NCBI RefSeq assembly: GCF_004342985.1
Contig: NZ_SMBO01000002.1
Location: 558,001 to 622,000 of the forward strand
Reading direction: 5' to 3'
DNA length: 64,000 nt
Source: Novosphingobium sp. PhB57
GTDB lineage: Bacteria > Pseudomonadota > Alphaproteobacteria > Sphingomonadales > Sphingomonadaceae
Positions 36,413-46,941 of this stretch are shown piece after piece. The translations under genes were made by a program, and so were the position numbers. Position 1 is the first letter of the stretch. Every line of letters begins with the position of its first letter. The notes under the pieces are model-generated. The model saw only the letters and a program-made list of their open reading frames with translations. It did no database searches and was not told the origin of the DNA.

Positions 36413-37404
36413 GCGCGTTCGTGGGCGGGGTTCAGCGCCTGCATGATTTCCGCGACGATCCCGGTGGCCACTTCCCAGGGCGATTTGCCGAGCCCGGCGA
36501 CCCCCGGCGAAAGGTTCAGCCTTGCCAGTTCCCCGGGCGTTGCGCCTGCCGCTTCCAGCGCGGCCAGACGCGCCCCGGCGCGGGACCTGGCGCCGATCAT
36601 GCCCACATAGCCGGCCCCGCCCCGGAGCGCAGCAAGGCAGCCGCCGAGGTCGTGATGATCCTCGTGCGTGGCGCCGAGATAAGCGGTCCAGCGGTCCACC
36701 CCAAGCTCGGCCAGTGCCGCTGCCGGCTCGGTGCGCAGATAGCGGGAGACCGCGAAGGGCGGCGGTTCGTGCGGGCCGTCCGGGCGCAGAAGGATCGTCT
36801 CGAACTGGGAAAGTGCGGCCAGTTGCGCCGCGGCCAGGGCGCCGGGGTCGCCGCCGGAGACGATCAGCCGGCGTGGCGGATCGTAGCGGCGCGCCAGCGA
36901 GAACGGGGCCTCGTGCAAATCGAGCAGGGGGCCGCGGTCCGGCGTGACCTGCTGCGTCTTGCCGTCGCTGTGCCAGCGGCAGGCGCTGCGCGCTTCGGCA
37001 TGGTGCAGCACATCGCCGGCCGCGGCCGAGTCCGGCGCGAGCCGCTCGACCAGGACGTGGAGGGCGCCGCCGCAGCGCAGGCGAATGTCGATCCAGGGGC
37101 TGCCCGCCCCGTAGTGGAGGTGCCGGGGCATGCCGTCCGCCAGCACATGCGCGGCATGGCTGGCGACATCGCCTTCGATGCAGTCTCCCGAGAAATAGCC
37201 GCTGGCGGCGATCGCCTCTTCCGGTCCGCCCGGCTCCACGAACAGCATCTGCGCGCCGGGACCGCGCGGGGCGCTGCCTTCGACTTTGTAAAGCGTGGCG
37301 AGGGCGGCCGGGCGGCCGCGGCGGCGGGCTTCCGCCAGCGGCGCGCGGATATCGTCCACCCAGCCGAAGAGCGGCCAGTCCGCGCCTTCGATCTCGCCGC
37401 TCAT
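36409..37404 (-). CDS. XdhC family molybdenum cofactor chaperone
   Basis: A 331-residue protein with an N-terminal XdhC/CoxI domain (GSAPRGPGAQMLFVE near 45, and YFSGDCIEGDVASHA) and a C-terminal Rossmann-like XdhC_C domain (LIVSGGDPGALAAAQLA, then YLGATHEDH and GYVGMIGARSRAG). XdhC binds Moco and helps insert the sulfurated form into hydroxylases. The gene precedes and overlaps the MocA-like gene. It indicates that the genome encodes at least one XdhAB/CoxL-type enzyme, outside this window. Confidence 0.9.
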   Translation of the reverse strand: MSGEIEGADWPLFGWVDDIRAPLAEARRRGRPAALATLYKVEGSAPRGPGAQMLFVEPGGPEEAIAASGYFSGDCIEGDVASHAAHVLADGMPRHLHYGAGSPWIDIRLRCGGALHVLVERLAPDSAAAGDVLHHAEARSACRWHSDGKTQQVTPDRGPLLDLHEAPFSLARRYDPPRRLIVSGGDPGALAAAQLAALSQFETILLRPDGPHEPPPFAVSRYLRTEPAAALAELGVDRWTAYLGATHEDHHDLGGCLAALRGGAGYVGMIGARSRAGARLAALEAAGATPGELARLNLSPGVAGLGKSPWEVATGIVAEIMQALNPAHERA

Positions 37405-37422
37405 GGGATCATCCCAGTGTCG

Positions 37423-38037
37423 TCATTCTGCTGCCGCCGCCGGGCGCGCCCGTGTTTCGACATGGTCGCCGACCAGCGGGGCGATGACCAGCCTGTGCAG
37501 GATGCGGCCGACATCCGCGGCGCTCTGGTCCTGGCCCTTGGTGAGCCACCAGGCGAGAATGTCTATGGTGGAGCCGGTGCCGTGCACCACGCCCAGGTCC
37601 TGCGGCAGCCAGTCGGCCGGGCGGGCCACGCCTTCGATCAGGCCGCGCGCCTGGCGAATGAATTCGTCGCGCACGATGGCCGCCGCGCCGCCGCCCAGGA
37701 GGGCAGACCACAGCGCCTTGTGCTCGCCGACGTAAGTGCAGAGCGCCAAGGTGGATTCGTAGCTGTTGGCATTGTGAAGGAGCGGGATGGAGAGTGCCAG
37801 CAGACCGGCGATCTCCTCGGAGGCGACATCGCCCAGCAGCGCTTCCTTGGTGGGGTAGTGCCGGAAGAAAGTGGCGTAACCGGTTCCCGCCCGCGCCGAA
37901 ATCTCGCGGATGGTGATCTGGTCGAAGGCCTTTTCCTCCAGCAGGCACAGCATGGCTGCGTTGAGCGCCTTGCGTGAGCGCACCTGCCGCGCATCGGTGG
38001 GCGCGTCTTTCCTGAATCCCGCGAGATTTCCGTCCAT
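37423..38037 (-). CDS. TetR/AcrR-type transcriptional regulator
   Basis: A 204-residue repressor-type protein. The HTH region (about residues 22-65) reads RKALNAAMLCLLEEKAFDQI, then ISARAGTGYATFFRHYPTKEALL, a standard TetR signature. The C-terminal ligand domain is unspecific. It sits 18 bases upstream of xdhC on the same strand and is probably cotranscribed, so it may control the XdhC/MocA pair; that is inference. Confidence 0.88.
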   Translation of the reverse strand: MDGNLAGFRKDAPTDARQVRSRKALNAAMLCLLEEKAFDQITIREISARAGTGYATFFRHYPTKEALLGDVASEEIAGLLALSIPLLHNANSYESTLALCTYVGEHKALWSALLGGGAAAIVRDEFIRQARGLIEGVARPADWLPQDLGVVHGTGSTIDILAWWLTKGQDQSAADVGRILHRLVIAPLVGDHVETRARPAAAAE

Positions 38038-38128
38038 GAACGACCCGTAACACCCTGCCTCAAGGGTGTCTAATCCACCGCACCCGACTTCGGTATGGCG
38101 GATTTCGGCATGCCGTGATGAACGGGAT

Positions 38129-38845
38129 TCAGTATTCGCCGATTCGGTCCGCGAAGAGCAGGCGGCCGCCCGAAAGGTGCCAGAGCGCCTCGTTGAAGTC
38201 GGTATTGCTCATGGCGAAGCAGCCCTCGCTGCGGCCGAGCTTGCCCCACTTCTCGATCATGGCGGCATCGACGTACCAGGCCGGATGCATCACGATCGCG
38301 CGTTCCAGCGCCATCGAGTTGTCGTTGTCCAGCCCCTTGAGGCGGATCGAGGTGCCGTATTTGCCCGAATACCACTCGCAAGTGAGGAAGGCCCCGCGCG
38401 AGGTGGCTTCGGAGCCGGGCATGTTGGAAAAGCTCTGCAGCCAGCCGCTGTGCATCGGGTCCGAGCCGCGGCCATGGGCAAGCAGGAACGAGCGCACGGT
38501 GCCCGCCTCGATATTGGCGAAATGAAGACGCGGCTTCCAGGAGGGCTGGGCGAAATCGGCGATGCCGACCAGGTCATGGCGCCAGATCTGCGTGCCAAGG
38601 CGCTGCACCTGGCGGGATGCCACGTCCAGCACGCGGCGTTGGTAGGGCGTAAGGGCGCTCGGCACTGCGCCCATGCCGATCGGAGCTGCTCCCGCAGGGC
38701 CGATTTGCACTCCGGCAGGACCGATCTGTCCTGTCGCTGTTCCTACCAGATTTTCTGCTGCCAGCACACGCGATGGCAATGCAAGGCTTGCGCCTGCCAC
38801 CAACCCGCCCATGAGGACAGCACGCCGACCCAACGTCTGTTCCAT
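38129..38845 (-). CDS. Murein L,D-transpeptidase-like (YkuD_2) protein
   Basis: A 238-residue exported protein with a twin-arginine-like start (LGRRAVLMGGLVAGASLALP). After a Gly/Pro-rich repeat (IGPAGVQIGPAGAAPIG) comes the YkuD_2 domain, with LRLHFANIEAGTVRSFLLAHG-like core, LKGLDNDNSMALERAIVMHP and the catalytic loop GRSEGCFAMS with one Cys. The family is linked to peptidoglycan crosslinking, but biochemical proof is sparse. It is the only gene of this class in the window. Confidence 0.85.
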   Translation of the reverse strand: MEQTLGRRAVLMGGLVAGASLALPSRVLAAENLVGTATGQIGPAGVQIGPAGAAPIGMGAVPSALTPYQRRVLDVASRQVQRLGTQIWRHDLVGIADFAQPSWKPRLHFANIEAGTVRSFLLAHGRGSDPMHSGWLQSFSNMPGSEATSRGAFLTCEWYSGKYGTSIRLKGLDNDNSMALERAIVMHPAWYVDAAMIEKWGKLGRSEGCFAMSNTDFNEALWHLSGGRLLFADRIGEY

Positions 38846-38968
38846 ACTGGTAAGTTAACCTAATCGCGGGGAACTTTCCAGCGCGATTGTCGGATCGGTT
38901 CCCGCCAGGGGTGCGGGTTGCCGCAAGCGCCAACCGCCTTGTCGTTAAGGACGATTCGCGCTGTGGAT

Positions 38969-38996
38969 AGGGCGGGGAACCGAAGTCCCCCGCCCT
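38969..38996 (-). terminator. GC-rich hairpin, second after phaZ
   Basis: A 9-bp stem (38969-38977 with 38988-38996). It follows the phaZ end and another hairpin on the minus strand; there is no T-run. Confidence 0.4.
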
Positions 38997-39010
38997 TCAA
39001 ACGTTTTGAA

Positions 39011-39051
39011 CGGGTTCGCGAACCAGCCCTGAAAGCGGGCCCGCGAACCCG
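39011..39051 (-). terminator. Hairpin just after phaZ
   Basis: A 10-bp perfect stem (39011-39020 with 39042-39051); the inner GGTTCGCGAACC at 39013-39024 is itself a 12-bp palindrome. On the minus strand it is followed by TTCAAAACGTTT. It lies seven bases downstream of the phaZ stop. Confidence 0.55.
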
Positions 39052-39058
39052 CGATTCG

Positions 39059-40303
39059 TCAGGCTGCGGTCTTGGCCGGCTTGCGCGCGTGCTGGCGCAT
39101 CCAGTCTTTTAGCACCGGGGCGATGCGGGTGCGCCACTTGCTGCCGTTGAAGATGCCGTAGTGGCCGACATTCTCGGCCAGCAGGTACTTCTTGCTGTCA
39201 TCGGGCAGGTGGGTCGCCAGCTTGAGCGCGGCCTTGGTCTGGCCGATGCCGGAAATGTCGTCGCGCTCACCCTCGACGGCCAGCAGCGCCGTGTCGCGGA
39301 TTGCCGAAGGATCGATCCGCTCGCCGCGATGGACGAATTCGCCCTTCGGCAGCGAGTGCTTCTGGAAGACGTGCTCGATGGTCTGGAGATAGTAGTCGGC
39401 GGTCATGTCGCAGACCGAGCGATATTCGTCGTAGAAGGCCTTGGTGGATGCCGCGCCTTCGCCGTCGCCGGAAACCAGGTGTTTGAACATGCCGTAATGG
39501 CTCATCATGTGGTTGCCGAGGTTCATGGCCATGAACCCGGCGAGCTGCAGGAAGCCCGGATAGACCCGGCGTCCGGCGCCCGGATAGTTCAGCGGAACGG
39601 TGGCGATGACGTTGTTCTCGAACCACGAGAGCGGCTGCTGCATCGCCACGTCGTTGACGCTGGTGGGCGCCTCGCGGGTGTCGACCGGGCCGCCCATCAT
39701 GGTGAGCGTGGCGGGGCGGCAGGGATGCTCCTGCTTGCCCATGATCGCCGCGGCCGCGAAAGCCGGAACGGAGGGCTGGCACACGGCGAGCATGTGCGCG
39801 CCGGGGCCGATGTGTTCGAGGAAGCCGATCACATAGTCGATGTAATCGTCCAGATCGAAGCGGCCGGCTTCGGCCGGCACCAGCTTCGCGTCGGCCCAAT
39901 CGGTGATGTAGACCTCGCAGCTTTCCAGCATGCGGGCGACGGTGCCGCGCAGCAGGGTGGCGAAGTGGCCGCTCATCGGCGCGACCACCAGCAGCTTCGG
40001 GGCGTCCTTGGCGAGTCCGGGGTGCGTGAAGCGGATCAGGTCGCCGAAGGGGCGGCGCAGCACGATCGATTCGGTGACGGGGTAGGACTTGCCCCCCGTG
40101 GTCACGTTCTCGATATCGAAGGCCGGCTTTCCGCGCGGGGCGGCGGCATGGGCGAAGACGTCCAGCGCCGAGGCCATGACCGGGCCGAACCCGAAATAGC
40201 CCATCGGCAGGGCGGGGTTCGAGAGAAGTTCGGCACCTACCGAAGCCCAGGCGGCGGCCCCGCTCAGCATGGTGCGCTGCAATTCGTAGGCGTTGTAAAG
40301 CAA
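39059..40303 (-). CDS. phaZ: Intracellular polyhydroxyalkanoate depolymerase
   Basis: A 414-residue enzyme that mobilises stored PHA. LYNAYELQRTML is the typical N-terminus, and PMSGHFATLLRGTV and ITDWADAKLVP lie ahead of the active-site block LAVCQPSVPAFAA, where a Cys takes the nucleophile place as in PhaZ1-type enzymes. LLAVEGERDDISGIGQ and NVGHYGIFNGSKW carry the Asp and His. The TTG at 40303 with GGGAGA eight bases upstream gives the family start; an ATG at 40339 is in frame but adds 12 unconserved residues. It is divergent from the ABC transporter gene. Confidence 0.93.
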   Translation of the reverse strand: MLYNAYELQRTMLSGAAAWASVGAELLSNPALPMGYFGFGPVMASALDVFAHAAAPRGKPAFDIENVTTGGKSYPVTESIVLRRPFGDLIRFTHPGLAKDAPKLLVVAPMSGHFATLLRGTVARMLESCEVYITDWADAKLVPAEAGRFDLDDYIDYVIGFLEHIGPGAHMLAVCQPSVPAFAAAAIMGKQEHPCRPATLTMMGGPVDTREAPTSVNDVAMQQPLSWFENNVIATVPLNYPGAGRRVYPGFLQLAGFMAMNLGNHMMSHYGMFKHLVSGDGEGAASTKAFYDEYRSVCDMTADYYLQTIEHVFQKHSLPKGEFVHRGERIDPSAIRDTALLAVEGERDDISGIGQTKAALKLATHLPDDSKKYLLAENVGHYGIFNGSKWRTRIAPVLKDWMRQHARKPAKTAA

Positions 40304-40382
40304 AGTGCGTCTCCCGGACGGCGAAGCGACCCCGGCCATCCTGCGTGGTTATCAACGCCATTTGATACCGAATCGTTGCTTG

Positions 40383-40397
40383 TGCAATGCGGCATAA
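40383..40397. promoter_or_regulatory. TGC-rich box upstream of phaZ, matching the phasin box
   Basis: TGCAATGCGGCATAA matches TGCAGTGCAGCATAA at 20663 in 13 of 15 positions. It lies 80 bases upstream of the phaZ start. Sharing by two PHA genes supports a common regulator, presumably PhaR; direct proof is lacking. Confidence 0.5.
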
Positions 40398-40575
40398 ACG
40401 AAATCGCGCGCAGCCAGGTGGCCCGGCGCGGCGATCATGCTGATCGTAAAGGCGCATTTCATACACCTTTTCCTCAAGCCGGGGACGCGATAAGAGCCCG
40501 TTCGACCATTCCGGCACCTGCCGGTCCGAAAACGCTCCGGTGGGGACGTTTTCCAAGGAAAAGTTAAGGGCGCGC

Positions 40576-42474
<1,899 letters not shown>

Positions 42475-42603
42475 CTCACCCCGACGAACTGCATTTCAGG
42501 GCTGGCGTTGCCGAATATGGCAATTATGTTGCGCCATCATCGGTGGGCCGTTCCGGCCTGTCGCCAGACCGTTCGTGTCATGCAATTCAGAAAGGGTGGG
42601 ACC

Positions 42604-44751
42604 ATGACCCGCATTCTCGGCCGGGTGCTCGCTTCGACGGCGCTCGCTACCGCACTCAGCTTTTCCGCCATGCCGGCCCTGGCCGATGCACCGGCCTCCT
42701 CGGATCCGATGCAGATCGATCCGGCGAAGATGGACTGGGGCAAGTCCGGCATCCAGACCCAGTGGCAGGACCCTGCCGCCAAGGCCGGCGCGGACTTCGA
42801 CAAGTTCGTGAACGGCAAGTGGGAAGCCGCCGTCGTGCTGCCGGCAGACCGCACCAACTGGGGCTCGTTCACGGCGCTGCGCGACCTTTCGGAACAGCGC
42901 GTGCACGGCATCATGGACGGCCTGATCGCCTCGAAGCCCGCCGCCGGCACCGATGCCGCCCGTGTCGAGGCAGCCTATGCCGCCTTCATGGACGTGGATG
43001 CCATCAACAAGGCCGGCCTCGCCCCCGCGCAGCCTTACCTTGAGCGCATCTTCGCCGCCAAGACACCTGACGACCTGATGAAGATCTTCGCGGCGCCCGG
43101 CTATGCCTCGCCGCTCGGCGCCTATGTGACCGCCGATGCGAAGCAGAGCGACGTCAATGCCTTCGAAGTCGGTGTCGGCAGCCTCGGCCTGCCCGACCGC
43201 GACTACTACCTGAAGAACGATGCCCGCTCGCAGGACTTGCGCGCGAAGTACCTCGATTACCTGACCTTCGTGCTCGGCAAGGCCGGTTATGCCGACGCCG
43301 GATCGGCCGCGAAATCGGTGCTCGCGCTCGAAACCCGCCTGGCGAAGGCCCAGTGGGACCGCGCTGCCAGCCGCGACCCGGACCTCACTTACAACAAGCT
43401 GACGGTCGCCGAATTCGAAGCGCTCGCCGCGCCCGGCCTGATGCGCACTTTCGTCGAGACCATGGGCGCCGGCAAGGCTGCCTATATCATCGTCGACCAG
43501 ATGCCGCCGACGGCCGAAGAGCTGAAGGCCGCCCGCATCGATCCCGCCAAGGCACAGACGCTGTTCGGCGGCGGCGTGCCGGAAGTGGGCAAGCTGATCT
43601 CCGAAGTGCCGGTGGCCACCTGGCAGGCCTGGCTCGCCGCGCATTTCCTGCGCAGCAATGCCTCGGTCCTGCCCACCGACATCGATGACGCCACTTTCGC
43701 CTTCTACGGCAAGACCATGAGCGGCCAGCCGGAGCAGCGGGCTCGCTGGAAGCGCGGCGTTGCGGCGGTGGAAGGCATGGCCGGCGAACTGGTCGGCAAG
43801 ATCTACGCCGAAAAGTACTATCCGCCCGAAGCGCAGGCGGCGATGACCGACCTCGTCTCCAACTTGCGCAAGGCCATGGCGGTGAACCTCCAGAGCCTCG
43901 CCTGGATGGGCCCGGAAACCCGCAAGGAGGCCGAAGCCAAGCTCAACGCCTTCACGCCCAAGATCGGCGCCCCGGCGAAGTTCAAGGAATACGAAGGCCT
44001 GACCTTCTCGGCCACCGATCCGCTCGGCAACGCCATCGCCGCGGGTTCCTGGGAGAACGACGACCAGATGAAGCGCATCGGCCAGCCGGTCGACAAGACC
44101 GAATGGTTCATGCTGCCCGAGACGGTCAACGCCTACTACAACCCGCCCTATAACGAGATCGTGTTCCCGGCCGCCATTCTCCAGCCGCCGTTCTTCAACG
44201 TCTCAGCCGACCCTGCGGTCAACTATGGCGGCATCGGCGCGGTGATCGGCCACGAAATGGGCCACGGCTTCGACGACCAGGGCGCCAAGTCCGACGGCAC
44301 CGGCAACCTTCGCGACTGGTGGACCCCGGCCGACAAGGCCAACTTCCAGAAGCTGCAGGACAAGCTGGAAGCCCAGTACAACAGCTTCTGCCCGTTCGAC
44401 GATGGCAAGACCTGCGTCAACGGCAAGCTGACCATGGGCGAGAACATCGGCGATCTCGGCGGCCTCAGCCTGGCCTACCGCGCCTACAAGCTCTCGCTGA
44501 ACGGCAAGGAAGCCCCGGTGATCGACGGCCTGACCGGCGACCAGCGCTTCTTCATGGCCTGGGCGCAGGTATGGCGCAGCAAGTACCGCGAGGAATCGGT
44601 ACGCCAGCAGCTCATCACCGACCCGCATTCGCCCGCCCATTACCGCATCAACGGCATCGTTCGTAACTTCGACGAATGGTACAAGGCCTTCGGCGTGAAG
44701 CCCGGCGACGCTCTTTACCTCCCGCCCGCCGAGCGCGTGCGCATCTGGTAA
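42604..44751 (+). CDS. pepO: M13-family metalloendopeptidase (neprilysin-like)
   Basis: A 715-residue secreted zinc peptidase. Residues 1-27 form a signal peptide ending in ALA. The M13 N-terminal domain spans about 45-450. The catalytic part contains NAYYNPPYNEIVFPAAILQP, the zinc motif GHEMGHGFDDQG (HExxH) near 545 and the third ligand in MGENIGDLGG near 605. The C-terminal end DALYLPPAERVRIW is the usual family tail. Such enzymes trim oligopeptides in the periplasm or outside; natural substrates are unknown. Confidence 0.93.
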   Translation: MTRILGRVLASTALATALSFSAMPALADAPASSDPMQIDPAKMDWGKSGIQTQWQDPAAKAGADFDKFVNGKWEAAVVLPADRTNWGSFTALRDLSEQRVHGIMDGLIASKPAAGTDAARVEAAYAAFMDVDAINKAGLAPAQPYLERIFAAKTPDDLMKIFAAPGYASPLGAYVTADAKQSDVNAFEVGVGSLGLPDRDYYLKNDARSQDLRAKYLDYLTFVLGKAGYADAGSAAKSVLALETRLAKAQWDRAASRDPDLTYNKLTVAEFEALAAPGLMRTFVETMGAGKAAYIIVDQMPPTAEELKAARIDPAKAQTLFGGGVPEVGKLISEVPVATWQAWLAAHFLRSNASVLPTDIDDATFAFYGKTMSGQPEQRARWKRGVAAVEGMAGELVGKIYAEKYYPPEAQAAMTDLVSNLRKAMAVNLQSLAWMGPETRKEAEAKLNAFTPKIGAPAKFKEYEGLTFSATDPLGNAIAAGSWENDDQMKRIGQPVDKTEWFMLPETVNAYYNPPYNEIVFPAAILQPPFFNVSADPAVNYGGIGAVIGHEMGHGFDDQGAKSDGTGNLRDWWTPADKANFQKLQDKLEAQYNSFCPFDDGKTCVNGKLTMGENIGDLGGLSLAYRAYKLSLNGKEAPVIDGLTGDQRFFMAWAQVWRSKYREESVRQQLITDPHSPAHYRINGIVRNFDEWYKAFGVKPGDALYLPPAERVRIW

Positions 44752-44767
44752 GGAAACTGTAAGAAAA

Positions 44768-44807
44768 CAGGGCTCGGTCGGATAGCGACCGGGCCCTGAA
44801 TTCTTCT
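44768..44807 (+). terminator. Terminator after the M13 peptidase gene
   Basis: A 13-bp stem with one G-T pair (44768-44780 with 44786-44798), a 5-base loop and an AATTCTTCT tail, 17 bases after the stop. Confidence 0.85.
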
Positions 44808-44934
44808 GGCGAACTTCGCCGTGCGCTGCATTTGGTCCAAAACGCGCCAAACCGTATTTTCTGAACGACTATAGGTACTAGAGAGCCGCGCAGCGGGTTG
44901 ACTTGGCCGGTGCGTCCGGCATGACCTGCGGCCC

Positions 44935-45747
44935 ATGAGCCTCACCCTTACCGCGATCCTCCTCGGCATTGTCGAGGGCCTCACCGAGTTCCTGCCCGTC
45001 TCCTCGACCGGCCATCTCATCCTCGCCACCCGCCTGTTCGGCTATGACGCCTCGCAGTGGGCGACCTTCAACATCGTCATCCAGCTCGGCGCGATCCTGG
45101 CGGTCATCGTCCAGTTCTGGCGCACGTTCTGGGCCGTGGGCATGGGCCTGCTCAAGCTCAATCCCAACTCGATCCGTTTCGTGCGCAACGTGCTGCTGGC
45201 GTTCATTCCCTCGGCCGTGCTGGGCCTGCTGCTCAATAATTACATCGAGGGACTGCTGGGCGAACCTGCCGTGGTCGCCTGGGCGCTTATCATCGGCGGC
45301 ATCGCCATCCTGGGGATCGAGAAAGTGGCCAAGCCCGGTCCGCTGACCGGCGTTTCCGAGCTTCCCGCCATCAAGTGCATCGGCGTAGGCTTTGCGCAGT
45401 GCCTGGCGATGGTTCCGGGCGTCAGCCGTTCGGGCGCGACGATCATGGGCGCGCTGTCGATGGGTATCGAGCGCCGCACGGCGGCCGAGTTCAGCTTCTT
45501 CCTTGCCGTGCCCACGATGGTCGGCGCGACGACGCTGGAACTGCTCAAGCACCACGAGGAGCTGATGGCCGGCACCGGCCCGGTGGGCTGGGGAGAGATC
45601 GGCGTCGGCTTCGTCGTCTCGTTCGTGGTGGCCCTGGTGGTCATCAAGGCCTTCATGGCTTTCGTGAGCCGCTCGGGCTTTGCACCGTTCGCCTGGTATC
45701 GTATCGTGGCGGGCGCACTCGCACTCTTCCTGCTTTCGCGGGTCTGA
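44935..45747 (+). CDS. uppP: Undecaprenyl-diphosphatase
   Basis: A 270-residue polytopic enzyme of cell-wall lipid recycling. GIVEGLTEFLPVSSTGHLIL near the N-terminus and MVPGVSRSGATIMGALSMGI are the two catalytic BacA/UppP motifs. Eight membrane helices are plausible. The next gene starts 15 bases later, so uppP and ppk2 likely form an operon. Confidence 0.96.
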   Translation: MSLTLTAILLGIVEGLTEFLPVSSTGHLILATRLFGYDASQWATFNIVIQLGAILAVIVQFWRTFWAVGMGLLKLNPNSIRFVRNVLLAFIPSAVLGLLLNNYIEGLLGEPAVVAWALIIGGIAILGIEKVAKPGPLTGVSELPAIKCIGVGFAQCLAMVPGVSRSGATIMGALSMGIERRTAAEFSFFLAVPTMVGATTLELLKHHEELMAGTGPVGWGEIGVGFVVSFVVALVVIKAFMAFVSRSGFAPFAWYRIVAGALALFLLSRV

Positions 45748-45762
45748 TCAGGGATTTACGCC

Positions 45763-46569
45763 ATGGCCGAGGACGATCACAAGAAACTCGGCCAGAAACT
45801 GGGGCGCAAGGACTACGAAAGGCAGCTTGAGCCGATGCTGGAGGAGCTGGTGGGCATGGCCCGCTGGGCGTCCGCCACCGGCGCCCGCATCGTCGTCCTG
45901 TTCGAGGGACGCGATACGGCGGGCAAGGGCGGGGCGATCAAGGCCGTCGGCGGCCAGCTCAATCCGCGCCAGTGCCGCACCGTGGCGCTCACCGCGCCCA
46001 GCGAGCGCGAGCAGGGCCAGTGGTACTTCCAGCGCTATGTCGAGCATCTGCCCACCCGCGGCGAGATCGTGCTGTTCGACCGCAGCTGGTACAACCGCGC
46101 CGGCGTGGAAAAGGTCATGGGCTTCGCCACCGGCTCCGAAGTGAAGCGCTTCCTCAAGCAGGTCCCGGTGTTCGAGCGCATGCTCGTCGACGATGGCGTC
46201 CTGTTGTTCAAGTACTGGCTGTCCTGCGACCAGGAGAAGCAGGAGGAGCGACTCCACGAACGTCTCGACGATCCGCTGAAGCGCTGGAAGCTCTCGCCGA
46301 TCGACGTCGCCGCGCGCGAAAAGTACGAGGAGTACACCAAGGCGCGCGAGGCGATGCTCAAGGCCACGCACAAGAAGCACGCGCCGTGGACGGTGGTGGA
46401 CTTCAACGACCAGCGAATCGGCCGCCTCACCCTCGTGCGTGACCTGCTGGACCGGCTGCCGGACACCAAGGTCGAGCCGCAGACGATCAAGATGCCGAAA
46501 CTGAATCACGCGCCGTATAACGAGAAATTTGGCGTTCTGAAGCCGATCGAGCCGTTCGACACGGAGTGA
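45763..46569 (+). CDS. ppk2: Polyphosphate kinase 2 family protein
   Basis: A 268-residue single-domain PPK2. Walker A-like FEGRDTAGKGGAIKAV near residue 48, the lid region NPRQCRTVALTAPSERE, Walker B FDRSWYNRAGVEKVMGF and the C-terminal INDFNDQ-like block are all present. PPK2 enzymes phosphorylate nucleoside mono- or diphosphates with polyphosphate. The class (ADP- or GDP-preferring) cannot be read from this sequence with confidence. It is downstream of uppP. Confidence 0.93.
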   Translation: MAEDDHKKLGQKLGRKDYERQLEPMLEELVGMARWASATGARIVVLFEGRDTAGKGGAIKAVGGQLNPRQCRTVALTAPSEREQGQWYFQRYVEHLPTRGEIVLFDRSWYNRAGVEKVMGFATGSEVKRFLKQVPVFERMLVDDGVLLFKYWLSCDQEKQEERLHERLDDPLKRWKLSPIDVAAREKYEEYTKAREAMLKATHKKHAPWTVVDFNDQRIGRLTLVRDLLDRLPDTKVEPQTIKMPKLNHAPYNEKFGVLKPIEPFDTE

Positions 46570-46625
46570 ATCAAGCCTCTTCCGCTTGACTTTGGCCTGT
46601 CACTATCGCATGGGCCGCAACCTTG

Positions 46626-46659
46626 AGGGGCGGCGCTCGATTGCCGCCCTGAAATTTTT
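46626..46659 (+). terminator. Terminator between ppk2 and rpmG
   Basis: A 7-bp stem extended by a bulged pair (46628-46634 with 46643-46649) and an ATTTTT tract soon after. It could end ppk2 transcripts or act as an attenuator in the rpmG leader; TTGACT at 46586 hints that a promoter for rpmG may precede it. Confidence 0.65.
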
Positions 46660-46713
46660 CAACGGAACGCCGGCCGGCCAGGGCGGCTGAAACGAGAGAT
46701 ACAGGAAACCGCC

Positions 46714-46881
46714 ATGGCGAAGCCCGCAACCGTCAAGATCCGTCTTGTCTCGACCGCCGACACCGGCTTCTTCTACGTCACGAAGAAGAATCCGCGCAAC
46801 ACGACCGAGAAGATGAACTTCCGCAAGTACGATCCCGTCGTGCGCAAGCACGTCGAGTTCAAGGAAGCCAAGATCAAGTAA
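46714..46881 (+). CDS. rpmG: 50S ribosomal protein L33
   Basis: A 55-residue protein: [14 protein letters not shown], then [32 protein letters not shown] and AKIK, a perfect L33 pattern of the Cys-free type (no zinc ligands). AGGAAACCGCC gives a ribosome site. It was found by reading the sequence directly between ppk2 and lolA. Confidence 0.97.
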   Translation: MAKPATVKIRLVSTADTGFFYVTKKNPRNTTEKMNFRKYDPVVRKHVEFKEAKIK

Positions 46882-46941
46882 GGTTCTTCGGAACCTTACA
46901 ATTCAGGGGCGGTTCAAGCCTGCAAACCCAATGGGAGCATT

